This document shows, one piece after another, positions 24,572-36,830 of a stretch of 64,000 bases of DNA; position 1 is the stretch's first letter, and each line of letters opens with the position of its first letter. This stretch comes from Dermanyssus gallinae (Eukaryota > Arthropoda > Arachnida > Mesostigmata > Dermanyssidae), in contig QVRM01005202.1 in the NCBI GenBank assembly GCA_003439945.1, positions 636,001 through 700,000 of the forward strand, written 5' to 3'. The position numbers and the translations under genes were made by a program. The notes under the pieces were generated by a model. It saw only the letters and a program-made list of their open reading frames with translations. It did not search any database and was not told the origin of the DNA.

Positions 24572-24595
24572 TATGTATATATATATATATATATG
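24572..24595. repeat. (TA)n microsatellite
   Basis: Short TA array preceded by imperfect GTATGTATATG units. Confidence 0.92.
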
Positions 24596-24599
24596 GAAA

Positions 24600-25575
24600 A
24601 ATTGAAGTCGAGACGCGACAGCAAACGCCTTCCTCTCCCTGAACTAGCATGGTAATTTAACTGCTCTACGCGCACTTAGACAAAACATTTATATCACATA
24701 AAATCGAATTACCTTGGATATAAATAATTTACTAGTCCTGAAACCGTGGCATGCTAGTGGCTCATAAACGTTCTGTTAGCGCGACAATGGCCAAGTAGGC
24801 ACATATAACCCCTCGGAGCCTAGTTAATTGTCGATAAACTCTTATAGTATTATCGCCTGCTCTTACATAGTTAGAAACAACTGTACATAAGCATCTGTGT
24901 TGATACATATGTTGATAAAGCCATGTTCGCGTTATTTTTATATGTATATGATTACAAATATAAATTTCAAATAAAATACAATTTAATACCGAACTGTTGA
25001 TGTATGCATTAAACAGAGTGCAAAATGAACTCCCCAGCTTCGTCGTCACGCCTGTGTGTGCTCTTTTAAGAACACTTTCAAACGTGAAAATGGGCTTCGC
25101 CCTTGAAGTGGATTTTGTTGGAAAGCTCACCATTCGCTTGTTAATAAATTAACCAATTGTTGAGTCAGCTTAGATTTTGTAAACATAAAGACGCACATAC
25201 TTTGAGGAAATACGCCGCTTAGTGCTTCTCCAAATGTCGCATTCATGAGCACGATGTCGAATGCATGTTTCCGAGCTCGCTATATTGTGGCAAACAGCCG
25301 TCTTGTTTTTTTTTTAAAGTCCTGGCCGAACATGTGGATTTGTGCAAGAAGATTCGCAGAATTTATCTCGAACGCGAGAACAACCGTCAAAGTCGAGCAG
25401 ATTCAAAGGCAATTCAAAGTGATCTGTTAAAGTAATCTCATCAAGCCAGTACTGTGGCCACCCCGGACAGGGGGCAAAGTTAGTGGGTTTGTGGGTGTCC
25501 CACACAACGATGGCTTTAACAACGACGCCCGCTGTGTATCATGCATTTCATTATTTCATTTTTTATGAAACAAAA
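24600..25575. other. AT-rich unique sequence, nothing recognised
   Basis: No long frame, element or RNA gene is visible. A 123-codon minus-strand frame (25133-24762) has no recognisable features. Confidence 0.45.
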
Positions 25576-25857
25576 AGCACAACCAATATATATATATATT
25601 ATGATTGAAAAGTAGCTGGCTATGGGCTCTGAGAGAAGGTAGATGGCCGTCGGTTTACCACTTGAGCGTGAGTAATTCCCGATGGTTGTGACCGCAAACA
25701 ATGCGACTGAAGAAAGGGAGAAAGGAAATAGGCATCGTTCGATAATACGGAGCGTTGCCAACTGCGCATACACAAGCGTACATACCACAATGGTGAATTT
25801 GTATCGACTTATACGAAGTAATCCTGCTTTGGAAGGCTCTTCTAAGATACACGCAAA

Positions 25858-25901
<44 letters not shown>
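25858..25901. repeat. (TA)n microsatellite
   Basis: Pure TA array of about 21 units. A shorter one lies at about 25587-25600. Confidence 0.96.
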
Positions 25902-25904
<3 letters not shown>

Positions 25905-26027
25905 CAGATATTTGTATATGATGCCTGGAATTTTCCTCTCCGACGTCGGCGTCGATGTGTTCTGTCGAGGGAGGCAACCAAATAGAATAGCTAGTCGATT
26001 GTTTGTCTTTTATTAGCCATGGTGATG

Positions 26028-26050
26028 GTGGTTGGTTGGTTGGTTGTTGT
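26028..26050. repeat. (GGTT)n microsatellite
   Basis: Four to five GGTT units following GATGGTGATGGTGG. Confidence 0.85.
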
Positions 26051-26300
26051 TTTTATCGGAGGAACTGCTGCCTGCGAGGTAACGCCACTTCTGTTGGCCT
26101 AATAAAATCTAATCCGAGGCATCTGGCATTTGCGGCTCATTGTCCATCGTCGTGCGCTGCAGGCAGACAAGCATAGGCATGCCTGCTAGCAGCAGCAGCA
26201 GTAACAGCAATCGCATCAATCGGTGCTGTACGCTGTATAGTACAATCAAATAAATAGACACATACCATACACATCAACGGAAAGACGCATACATACATGC

Positions 26301-26302
<2 letters not shown>

Positions 26303-26337
<35 letters not shown>
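26303..26337. repeat. (TA)n microsatellite
   Basis: Pure TA array of about 17 units. Confidence 0.96.
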
Positions 26338-26339
<2 letters not shown>

Positions 26340-27590
26340 CACGGCTATACATTGATATCTGTACCATAAACATAAGCGAAGGAAACACCTTAAAACGGGA
26401 CTACAGCAAAGGGAATTGGGCCGAAGTCGGCCGAACCGCAGGAACAACACGCCGCATTGTGCGTTCCCTCTACCAAGGCACATGCCTTGCGCTTAACGTC
26501 CGTCCTCTGTACGGAGCGGGTGGGAAGCATTTATTCGTCAGCGAGGAAAAAGAGAAAAGCTCTATTTGCGGGCGGCCGTCTCCGTTCTCCAACATTGCTC
26601 TCTCTCTATAGTGCTCGACACCACACAGTCCAGTGGGACCAGTTCCTTCTTCTTCCATCGCTGTGTCTCGGCTCGTAATATAATAAACGGAGCCACGTCT
26701 GAGATCACGCTATGCCTCTGTATTATATATATATAGAGCGAGAGAGAGAGCGGGGAGAGTCGTTGTAACAGCAAAAAGATACAATTTTTGTTTTCACGAC
26801 AGAACAGATGAAAACAGCAATGATTTTCGTCGCTGCTATCGGCATCCTTTTCGTTGTTAAAGACGAGTGCCCCGTTTACCACAACATGTTACTGTCAGTC
26901 GATTATTAATCTAGTTGGAATTGTCTTCTTCGACCGACGGTAAACAGGTGGGTGCACTGAAGAAAAGGACACAAGAATTTTTACCCCTCGGCAAGTCAAA
27001 ACTCCTGTCCCCAACAGCTTAAATAGTTAGCCAGCGTTTCAGCACATCGTCTGCGTCTAGGGAAGTTTGCTGTTTGACAGCGGCTGCGTGCTGCTAAAAA
27101 AATCACAACATATTGATGTGTGGGTAGCTTCTAACTATCAAGAGTGATCGGAAAGTTACGAGGTTGATGGTTGGAACAGCCACCGTACAATTCCAACAAT
27201 ATTGTTAGGCGGACATGCCTTAAACTGCGTTCACGCATTCGAGTATACAGAAGATACATCATATTCTACAACACATTCTCCAAGCCCCAATGACTACTAC
27301 ACTTTTCTACATGCCTTAGATTAGAGAAGCACGCACAGTAAACAGCAGCATTGTGCTAACAAGGTCGCAAACAGTACGTTGGTAGGTATATGGATGAAAT
27401 TATGAATAATATAATGACTTTATGAATAGAAATAGCATTTATACAAATTATATTAGTTATTATTAACATTACTTGTATCAGCAATACTTGCTGTTGTCAA
27501 CCGTTTGTTTCTTTATTATTGCAGGCAACTTTTGGCTGCGCTAATATTGTTCAATCTTTCATCTAATTACATTCTTAATGTATATGTATA
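26340..27590. other. Unique sequence, nothing recognised
   Basis: A short TA then GA array lies at about 26725-26752. The rest shows no supported gene or element. Confidence 0.45.
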
Positions 27591-27691
27591 TGTGTGTGTG
27601 TATATATATATATATCGTCCTAGGTAGCTGGATGTTCAGTAAACAACATACTATATACAAACAATCCAAGTATTAGAACACACACAAAGAC

Positions 27692-27764
<73 letters not shown>
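27692..27764. repeat. (TA)n microsatellite, long
   Basis: About 36 TA units with GTA interruptions near both ends. A shorter GT-to-TA compound array lies at about 27590-27615. Confidence 0.97.
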
Positions 27765-27767
<3 letters not shown>

Positions 27768-28076
27768 ACCACATGCTTAGCCATCTAGATAGCTGAATAT
27801 GCGACAGACGGCGCCATGCGGTGAAAAAGGGAAAGTACTGGAATTCTTTGAATACGACAACAACCAGTTGGCCGTTCACACAAGAGCCTGTTCTTGATTC
27901 CCTTGAACGACTATTATCGATACGGCGATGAAAACGGCGACATCAATCCTATTGTGAGGCCGGCGGTTGTGAAGCTCAGCCTGACAATCCGGCGAGCGAT
28001 AACAGCATGTGACTGCGAGGCTGGCGATCCAAGGCGACATGCGCCCACATTATTAGGGATCCACTTCGTGGGGCTG

Positions 28077-28084
28077 CATATATG

Positions 28085-28147
<63 letters not shown>
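28077..28147. repeat. (TA)n microsatellite, long
   Basis: About 30 nearly pure TA units, with a GTATGTA start. Confidence 0.97.
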
Positions 28148-28151
<4 letters not shown>

Positions 28152-28325
28152 CTTAAAGCCGGTCACGATTAAAATGTAGGCAAAATCGCACGTATTTCAT
28201 GTGTATGACCTTAGCACAAGTGAGGCAAGCCACATGCTTTTGTTAAGGTCGCTAAGACGAGCCATTTGGTTTCTTCTGCCTCGCACCATTGCGCCAATTG
28301 ACATTACTGAACGCCACGCGTGGCA

Positions 28326-28371
28326 CGCAAGAGTCGCACATAAACACACCGCATATGCATGCAGGTGTATA

Positions 28372-28409
<38 letters not shown>

Positions 28410-28472
28410 ACAAATGACACAAAAGGGTCGCGCATAAAAACATACTATGTATATGTGTTTGTTTATATATAA

Positions 28473-28514
<42 letters not shown>

Positions 28515-28592
28515 CAAATGACACAAAAGGGTCGCGCATAAAAACATACTATGTATATGTGTTTGTTTATATATAAATAAATATATATAAAG
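28326..28592. repeat. Tandem repeat of about 104 bp that includes a (TA)n core, three copies
   Basis: Units contain AACAAATGACACAAAAGGGT, then CGCGCATAAAAACATAC, TGTGTTTGTTTATATA and a TA array. Copies 2 and 3 are nearly identical over the non-TA part, with GTCGCGCATA starting at 28427 and 28531. The first copy, with GTCGCACATA at 28333, is diverged and its TA core reaches 28406. The near-identity of copies 2 and 3 points to a recent duplication. Confidence 0.92.
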
Positions 28593-28896
28593 AGAGAGAG
28601 ATATTTGTTTAAACTTCTCTATACAGCATTTCGACCATTTCGCTCACTAGCCCCGTCACTACAAAATAAGAGTAAATAAAATACGTTTCGTTTATTTGGT
28701 AATCGGCTGACGTCGCCCCGTCAGTAGCCACCCTTGAGCACTTCTGCGATGTATGCACCATGCATTTAAGGGAGAAATGAACGTGACCACTGAACTAGAT
28801 AAAAAGATAGGTGTCGGTTACTTGTCCAGGTGCCGTCGTTACGTCATGCACATCATTCACAACATTGTATATTGTGTATCGAAAAAATGTAAGAAA

Positions 28897-28898
<2 letters not shown>

Positions 28899-28956
<58 letters not shown>
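28899..28956. repeat. (AAT)n microsatellite
   Basis: About 19 pure AAT units. Confidence 0.97.
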
Positions 28957-28957
<1 letters not shown>

Positions 28958-29783
28958 TATACTATAGTATATAATATTCTTTGAGGCTATTGAGCGCCGC
29001 CTTGTGGCTGTGCCAGCACGTCTCTCAACGAAGCAGCCGGAATCAACGACAAACAACGACAATACGAACAGCAATAACACATGAAACAACCAAGAGCAAC
29101 ATAACACCATATTTCTTGCAAGATGTTGGGAAATTGCGGTAGCTTGGCGAACGGGGACACCACACACAGGCAGATCGAACGGACCAACGATGATGAGTGG
29201 GAGGATTTTCGTATTAGCAGCTTACCCCCCACTCCAAACCCCCACGCAGACGCCGGCCTACGAAACGCCGCGTCAAAACGAAGAATTAGAAGCCTCTGAT
29301 ATGGTGGATGACGATTCAGATGGTGATACAGCTTGATTGTGCAATGGGTGGAAGGGGGGGAGGCGACGTGGACATCAACAACTATACAAACATAAAACAT
29401 CAATAAAAACAACAACAGTAGCAGCAGCAGCCGCCGCAATGCAGCGACAGCAGGAATAGGTTAAACCGTTGTGTACTGGATTTGGACCAGCGTCTGCCTG
29501 TGTGGGTCCGTGTGCGTCCGGTCCGTTGTGTCGGTGCCTCCAGCAGCCTCCCCAGAAGCGTGCGTAGAATACGCCACGCTCGACCTGCTCCCGACCGTGC
29601 TCTTTGGTGGTGATCGGTCGCTCAATCAGGCTTCGATCGATCCATAATGCATACCGATGCTCGGCACGGGCATTTATTCATTTGGGCAAATGGCGTGATC
29701 AATCATCTATATATATATTGCACAATGGCAGTGTTCGAACAGCATATGAATGTGGAAATTTAGAGAAAAGAAAAAAATATATA

Positions 29784-29785
29784 TG

Positions 29786-29816
<31 letters not shown>

Positions 29817-29847
29817 GAACCAAATATTGGTTAATAAACAATACATT

Positions 29848-29903
<56 letters not shown>
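29784..29903. repeat. Two (TA)n arrays
   Basis: TA arrays at about 29784-29816 and 29850-29903, separated by 33 bases. A third short one followed by a T tract lies at about 29971-29997. Confidence 0.95.
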
Positions 29904-29905
<2 letters not shown>

Positions 29906-29999
29906 TGAGAAATTGATTATATTGAAATGATGCATAATATAAAACAAAATGTGAAAATAAATGATTATGCTATATATATATATATATTTTTTTTTTATA

Positions 30000-31720
30000 T
30001 GCCACGCCATTGAGTCTACCAAAATCTCGCTGCAACAAAAGAGTTGGTGCTTATCGTTTCTCATCGGCGGACATCTGCATGCATGTAGCATTGTCGGCAA
30101 TGATGCCATAACATCAGATGCCCCGCACGGCACGGTAGGGACTGGGAGTAGGGAAAAAAACGATGGAGGAAGAAGTAGGGAAAAGTACCCTCGACGTTAG
30201 TCTCTAGTCAGGAGCCCCGCCACCGCCGCCAGTGTATCGATAGCATTCAGGATGCAAGACGGGAACTGCGATCGCGCGAACGCATAATGTCGTCCCATTC
30301 CCACTATGTAATGAATAGTACACTAGGTAGGATGATCGATAGTGTCGTCTGACAATAGTTGGCAATGGTGATCTGACAGCAGTAGCAACACAGCTTAGGG
30401 GACGAAACAGCGCCGTCGAATAAATGCTCATGACTCCCTGCTGCTTGAATGGCCTGCTCATATCATCGACCAATCAACGTTGATGACTGTTCACAGTATT
30501 AGACATTTTATAATCAAGACATTAACGGTAAACACAACAATCACAAAATACAAACATATGTATGACTAGCATATAGTTGTTCTACAAATATATGTATACA
30601 TAGTTGTTTTTCCGTCGAGGACTATACGGACGAAACGTTCGTCACAGATGTCTACCTTTTGGCATTGTGCCGCGTATTAAGCTAAGGCAGCAAGCATCTC
30701 AACTAGTGATGCCCTTAGTTTATTAGGCCCGGAGCACTAACCAGTCGGTCCGGAATCAGTGCGCAGACACCTGTCCGTAAGCAGTAACCGTAACAGGCCT
30801 CGAGTGGACCACGACAAGATGGCAATATGAATTCGTTGCCAAATAATTTATATTGTATACCTTTCCTTCCATGGCCAAACGGGCCTAGGAAATAGGTATT
30901 ACTACTGGGAGTTTACACATCTAACCAACTTTCTATTTTCGTTGAAGGTGCCCACAACACCACGTATAACTCGTGCACCGCAGGCAAACGTCGCGGAAAG
31001 AAAGTCACTTTTGCTCCCGCATATTTTCACTTGTTCGTAGAAACTGATGTGTCGTAACTCATAACTGATCAACAGATCAAACGATCCCTTTTGTCCCTCC
31101 TCACAACCTCATTCACAGCCTCATTATATGTTGTTGTTGGCGGCAAGCTTCATCGTCAAGTCGCAAAGTGTTCAAGTTCAATTCATTGAGAATCCATCGA
31201 AGTATCTAGTGTTGATACGTTTCTTTCCCGTAAATTTCTCTCGGCGATTAATCTATACGCTAGATATTTTTCCCTTTAGCCGACGCATCGATTCATACTT
31301 CATCTCATCGGCGTGACTCATCACCATCAATCTCCACATCTAGGCACCCACGCCCACACGGGTGACGAGTTTACGAGTATAGTGTTGACGAGCCCTAGCT
31401 TAGTCGAGTCTGTCGTTAACTAATCAGTCACCATAATCAATCTAATCCAGACGGTTACTTTAGCTTGGCCCTACAACTGATTAACCACCTGCGGCCTCTA
31501 CACGTAGCCCATCTACCTGCATGTCTCTCAGACCACTAGTCTACCATCCTATTTACCTTCCCACGGACTGACTAATCGAATCGTCGATGGTTGTAATTAG
31601 TGGAGTTGTCCGTTTGTATTATTATGACAAGTATAAGATAAATAGGCATAACATCGATACAGTCAATACATACACAAGACGTTTGCACATGCATGCCACA
31701 GTCACAGACCTGTGCGCGTA
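30000..31720. other. Unique sequence, nothing recognised
   Basis: No frame longer than 90 codons and no repeat family is detected by eye. Confidence 0.45.
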
Positions 31721-31723
31721 TGT

Positions 31724-31882
31724 TGAGCAAGGTAGCTTAATGACAAAGCGATTGCCTCCTTGCATTCGGGAGGTCGTGAGCACCTGGAGGACCTGGACCG
31801 GCCACTCTTAAATTAGTTTTAATGGTTTCTAATTTAGACAAGGTAAATGCCGAAGTAGATTATATTCAACCATGATCAGATA
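31724..31882 (+). mobile_element. SINE family B, diverged copy (B1)
   Basis: It starts GAGCAAGGTAGCTTAATGAC (A-box-like) and continues through GCATTCGGGAGG and ACCTGGACCGGCCACTC. The body reads TTTCTAATTTAGACAAGG and TAAATGCCGAAGTAGA. The same blocks, in the same order, occur on the minus strand at 51015-50826. Its B-box region is disrupted (GGTCGTGAGCACCTGG) and no poly(A) tail remains, so it is an older copy. Non-coding; RNA polymerase III would have transcribed the master copy. Confidence 0.88.
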
Positions 31883-32102
31883 TAAACGGGGAGCACAGAT
31901 GTCTCATTAAAAGGGGATGGCGCATTTCCACCCAAAGCCCCACTCCCGCCCTCATAGGCCAAGCCGACGGAAACGTGGGACCGCAAGCAGGGCTCATTGC
32001 CTCGGAGGCCGTAGGCCAGCACGACACACCTCTCTGCGGCCTTTAAATACTCTTCCGGACCTGTCATAGTATTACATAGCTTACTGGTAGTAGTAGCGTC
32101 GT

Positions 32103-32312
32103 GCCCGGTGGCTCGGCGTGGTGGCTTAAGTCTGCGCCTCGCAACCGGAGAAGACACATAGGTGCGCGGGTTCACCCCACCGTTGCACCGATTTGTATTT
32201 ATGGGGTATTCGTATTTATATACGAAGCAATGTGAAAAACAGTTCCGTGAAGGTTAAATCTTGGCTGAGGGTCAGCCCGACAACTTTACTTTACTAATAG
32301 TAGTAGTAGTTT
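32103..32312 (+). mobile_element. SINE family A copy (A1) with (TAG)n tail
   Basis: tRNA-like head CGTGGTGGCTTAAGTCTGCG (A-box-like), CGCGGGTTCACCCC (B-box) and CGTTGCACCGATTTGTATTT. The body runs through TGTGAAAAACAGTTCCGTG, TTAAATCTTGGCTGAGGGTC and AGCCCGACAACTTTACTTTA, then TAG units to about 32310. It is closely similar to the minus-strand copy at 49652-49455. The left flank also contains TAGTAGTAG (about 32087-32096), so the element may have inserted at a TAG-bearing target. Confidence 0.93.
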
Positions 32313-33036
32313 CATTAACCAAGCCTGCGTCATCGCCGTCAAGTATTAGCAGTCAAGTAGTAGTATTAATGACTGTATTTTTGCAATACTATTACTGTCG
32401 CTGTTGTCCGATACTATTACGTACGTAATAGCCTACGTTTCGAATAGCGTATTCATACTAAAGACGGTGGCAAGCAGTGCCTGAATAACAATATTTATGT
32501 CTCAAAGAATAATCTATATACATATATAGTATTCAATGCCGGCATTTACACAGTTGTGCGTAATTATGCGGCATGCACAGACATGTATATACAGCGCTTT
32601 TGAAGTCGAATTAAATGACAACCCTTCTTTCAAGCCTACCCGCCTTCACCAATGAGGGCACTTCTTATTGTGTGAATGCATACTTTGCGTGCAAACGCCG
32701 TTCGAATAAATAAGGCACAAGGGCTACAGAACAAAGCCATTCGTTGATTGTTCTCTGTGGGCGGCCACTTTAATTTGTTTCGTTTAGCAGCGTCCCCAGA
32801 CGACGTGCGCAACCACGATGTCACTCTCTCGTGCTCGTTTCGACTTTTAATTACGATCTACGACATTGAAGTGAAACCGCGGTGCTTTAGACGGCCAAGT
32901 ATAGCGGCGGAAATGAGAGATGAACGATGAAAAGAGGAGTCGTGAACAAAGAGTCAGTAGGCTGTGCGTGATGTTTTCCACCTGCCGGCAGCGCCTGACA
33001 GGCAGTCACTCGCAATGCACGCGTAAAGAACGGTTC

Positions 33037-33284
33037 GTAGTTAATTAAGTGAGTTAAATTAACTCAAGTTAGGTTTTTTTTGAAGGACTAACTGGAAAAT
33101 GCGGTACGCACACGCGGACACAACCGCAAGGAACTCGTCTGCAAGTGTGAGCCGGTAGTGTGTGGCTCCAACCCACTAAACACCAGTCATGTCCCAACCC
33201 CCGCAGCCGATCGGGAACTGCATAAGCATAACTTTAAACGATCGTTCAACTCAAGTTAAGTTAACTCAAGTCAACTAAACTTAC
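33037..33284. repeat. Pair of palindromic TTAACTCAAGTT-type repeats about 200 bp apart
   Basis: GAGTTAAATTAACTC is a perfect palindrome near 33051-33065 and is followed by AAGTTAGG. At 33244-33283 related sequence returns (CAACTCAAGTTAAGTTAACT). Because each arm is itself palindromic, the pair matches in direct and inverted orientation. It could be the ends of a small MITE-like element, but no target duplication is clear. Confidence 0.4.
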
Positions 33285-33620
33285 GTAAACGCGGTAAGTA
33301 GTAAACTACGACGGCACTACATGTCTATATATCTACATGCTCGCAGGTACGGGGGCGTCCCGCACTCAAAAAACAGCGGCTCGCGGTGATGACGACGACG
33401 ACTTGGGATAGAACACACATTTCGAAACGATGTAGCCGCATTTTAGCATTGAGCTGCAGACCACCGGGAGCAACGGACCGACCAAAAGGGCTGCAGATAG
33501 TGCTCATGGTCAAGACACGTTCCCTGCGTGAATACCTAACCAACTACTTCCACTACTACAACTGCTGCAACTAACTATTTAACTGGATTTTCCTGCATCT
33601 CCACACGATAGAAAAAGAGT

Positions 33621-33621
33621 A

Positions 33622-33673
<52 letters not shown>

Positions 33674-33674
33674 C
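33621..33674. repeat. (TA)n followed by (GA)n
   Basis: Compound array: about 14 TA units directly joined to about 12 GA units. Confidence 0.96.
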
Positions 33675-34137
33675 ATCGCTGTATAAATATAGTATTGATA
33701 GAGGGAAAGACCAATTAAACGATGAATACGAGGATACCGGGAATGAGAGAGTCACCCAAGGTGAGTTTGCGGGAGCGTGGGGCGGAAAAAAACGTGCCTT
33801 CGAGTGCTTCAGAAGCCTGGTACCAACCAACGTCCAGCATTAAAGAGAAATGCTCATTCAGAATTCGTTTAGCTTCTTCGCTACCATCTCGTCAACGTCG
33901 TACTACCTACCATACGGCTTTTCCATCCAACCACATTGCTATTGGCTTCAATAAAAAATAAGTAATTCCCGTGTTTCTTTCAAAATATTAAAGGTCGGTC
34001 CTAGGGGCGTTGTCTGACGCTGCCGAGGGTGTGCACGCGTTCATTTGGGATCATATTGTTTCTTTCGCTAAGAGCATTTGTATAAAATTCCTACATATAG
34101 TCTAGGTTTCACTGTACCAAAGACAAAAATAATTTAA

Positions 34138-34138
<1 letters not shown>

Positions 34139-34177
<39 letters not shown>
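34139..34177. repeat. (TA)n microsatellite
   Basis: TA array with one CATA interruption near the left end. Confidence 0.95.
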
Positions 34178-34630
34178 GCAAGCACAGTGGAAACGCCATT
34201 TAAGGGCATAATCGTTTATCATCACATGGTGGCCACATGGTGGCAGACCGCAAAGGTCAGAGCCGCCACAGAACTGCACCACACAGTCACACAGTTATGG
34301 CGGTCACCCAAAGAACAAACGATACGTTACGTGCTGGCGGCGGCTCTACTACTCTCAAGGTAGTCGTATAAAGTAACGATATTTTGATTCGTTCATTCGC
34401 CGAGAGGCCTAAAGGGCAAAACAGCGTGCACGCAGAGAGAGAGCGAGAGACAACGAGCGATGCGACCGAACCAAACACATTGACACTCTCGATAAGAACC
34501 TACCCGAAAAGCCTCCACACACCCTCCATACCGTGCCAGTAAAGGAACCGGCCTGTACCGATAACGATCTCAACTACTAGGATTGTTTTTGTTGTTTTTT
34601 TAAATTAAATATACGTTACAACCATTTCCA

Positions 34631-34685
34631 TCCATTGTTGTTGTTGTTGCTGCTGCTGTTGTTGTTGTCGTGTGGTTGTTGCCGC
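34631..34685. repeat. GTT/GCT tract
   Basis: Imperfect GTT/GCT triplets. The reverse strand reads Asn/Ser-rich. Confidence 0.85.
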
Positions 34686-34858
34686 CACTGAGAATAGCGA
34701 CGATTATGCTGATGTTGGTGACAACGATCTACACGACGTGGAGCGCAATATCTGTGTCGCGTTTTTGCACCACATGTTCCGAATAGCAATGACAGTTGTT
34801 CGTGGTGTACGAGGGACATATTCGCCTATATTTCAACGCAAAAAAGTGTCAGCCACAA

Positions 34859-34860
34859 GG

Positions 34861-34893
<33 letters not shown>
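34859..34893. repeat. (AAT)n microsatellite
   Basis: About 11 AAT units. Confidence 0.96.
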
Positions 34894-34894
<1 letters not shown>

Positions 34895-34967
34895 GGGACG
34901 GATAAAGCGGACAATCCACGCGACGCCTACACCAAACGCAAGCAAAAGTAGCCGACAAACAAAAACG

Positions 34968-34969
<2 letters not shown>

Positions 34970-35008
<39 letters not shown>

Positions 35009-35018
35009 CATAAACATA
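34970..35018. repeat. (TA)n grading into CATA units
   Basis: TA array followed by CATACATA and AAACATACATAC units. Confidence 0.94.
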
Positions 35019-35101
35019 CATACAGTGCACAGGAGAGCGAAGCTGAGTCTGAGGGAGCGGGATAACTACGCGTGGAATATTTGTGAGACAGCATGCTCTT
35101 G

Positions 35102-35485
35102 TTAAGGGCGCCAGGAGACACTAAGGGACGGGGCCCTTAGTAGCCAGGCTGTGCCGAGCCAGTCAGCCTCTGTCAAAGGTTTGAGAGAGAGACGCAACAA
35201 CGGATGAGATCGATCATAACTGTGCCCACGTTCCGACGGCCTCTCATTGATACTACCGTCGTCGCGCTGATGGTGTTGGTGATGGCCGTGACGGTGGCGA
35301 AAATGGCGGTGGTGGTGGTGTTGGTCGTCGTAGCGACGAGGAGAATCATCAGTGACAAATGGGGAGCATATGTTGCTGCGGTTCACGTACGTCTTTTTCC
35401 TCCCTGCTGGATCAGTGCTTGCGTCGAATCGCTCATTCTGCTCAATGGCAGGGGGCGAAGCGAAAAACAAGAAAAGATAATGCAC
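35102..35485 (-). other. 127-codon open frame with a His-rich segment, unrecognised
   Basis: Read from ATG at 35485, the frame has about 55 ordinary-looking residues, then a His/Arg-rich segment (HHHHRHFRHRHGHHQHH, codons of ATGGTG-type triplets on the other strand), then a Ser/Arg/Leu-rich end. The His run lies in GTG/GAT-rich DNA, so the composition comes partly from a repeat. No known domain. An overlapping 193-codon plus-strand frame is largely a Val/Met-rich repeat reading. Confidence 0.15.
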
Positions 35486-35599
35486 ATGGTGCTCGCATGT
35501 TATCTTGCCGGTGTAAATTCTTGCTCGACTGCTGTTGTTGTTGCTATTGCTATTATACTGCTGCTGCTATTGACAATTCCTGTAATGAGCGTTATAATG

Positions 35600-35704
35600 A
35601 TGAGGGTGATGATGAAGAAGAAGACGATGGTGATGGTGATGGTGATGGTGATGGTGATGGTGATGATGATGATGATGATAATGATAATGATGATAATAAT
35701 ATGT
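35600..35704. repeat. (GATGGT)n / (GAT)n / (AAT)n compound array
   Basis: GATGGT hexamers (about 35626-35658) pass into GAT and then GATAAT units. Confidence 0.95.
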
Positions 35705-36310
35705 GATGGTCGTGATTACGGCGTGATGTCACGACGAGATATAAAACGAGCAGGAAACTGGCAGGAAAAACAAGCTGCAGCATAAAAACAACGGAGAACA
35801 AAGGAACGTCGTCGGTAGCGGGCCGACACGCTAACGCCCCCGCAGAGCTTTACAGCCGTACAAAACGTCTCAGTCTTCTGTCTTGGTTGGTCGACTCCAA
35901 TAAAATGTCATCAGCGTATCAGCGGAAGAACGGACGGGCGGACCATGCACGGGCGCATTGTGGATTGCATCCAGATCCAGCCTTTCCTGGTCGGTGCTGT
36001 TCGACGATAGCCGTCCATCGCCGATCCACCACGAGAACCTCGGGCTGTGACAGCACAAGTAGATAAGTCCTCTCATTCATATCCGCCGATGAACGCTGCT
36101 GAAGGCTTGGTGCTCGCATCGATACTTGTTCGCGTCAAGCCAGGTAGATATCATATCAATGCGTACGAAGTGTATATCGTACAAAGTATTAATTGGAGAC
36201 AGGATTCGGGTTTGCAATGTAAAGAAAAAAAAACAATAAGTGTGTTTTTTTTTTAATGTTAAGGTATGCTTGGCAATTAGTTTACTCAAAAACGGATGCA
36301 ATTAAGCAAG

Positions 36311-36311
36311 G

Positions 36312-36390
<79 letters not shown>
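36311..36390. repeat. (TA)n compound array
   Basis: Two TA arrays joined by an AAACATATA interruption. Confidence 0.96.
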
Positions 36391-36392
<2 letters not shown>

Positions 36393-36830
36393 CAATCGCG
36401 TTTATTTCACTAGTTACAGTCGAATGCTTCAAAGTCATCTGGTGGTCAGAACGAACAACTAAGTTCACAGGCAACGTTAAATGTAGAGAGATACGAGGAA
36501 GATACTCGCTCCTCCTGTTTCTTCCTACTTCTTCCTCGAACTTTCTCTGTGTGGAAGCTGGAAATGGCCTTCTGGGATTCGAGCGTACAGCAAACGCACA
36601 CGGGTGTTAAAGTATATTCATACAGGGACAGGTCGTACGATGAAGCGAGCCATCGAGGCGGAGCCGCCCGCAATAACAGCGTCGTTCTTCATTGAGGTTC
36701 CTCGTCTCGCGTCAACCTTCATTTTTCCTTTTCTATCTTTCTCCCTCGTCGCCTGTTTCACCGTACACTTTGCGCTTTCCCTCGTGTATAGCTTGTATCT
36801 ACACGTATAGACGGCTGAAGCAACCTCCGA

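Noticed and set aside
35204..35785. 193-codon Met/Val-rich frame
   Set aside because: About half comes from GTG/ATG hexamer repeats (GATGGT)n; no domain in the remainder.
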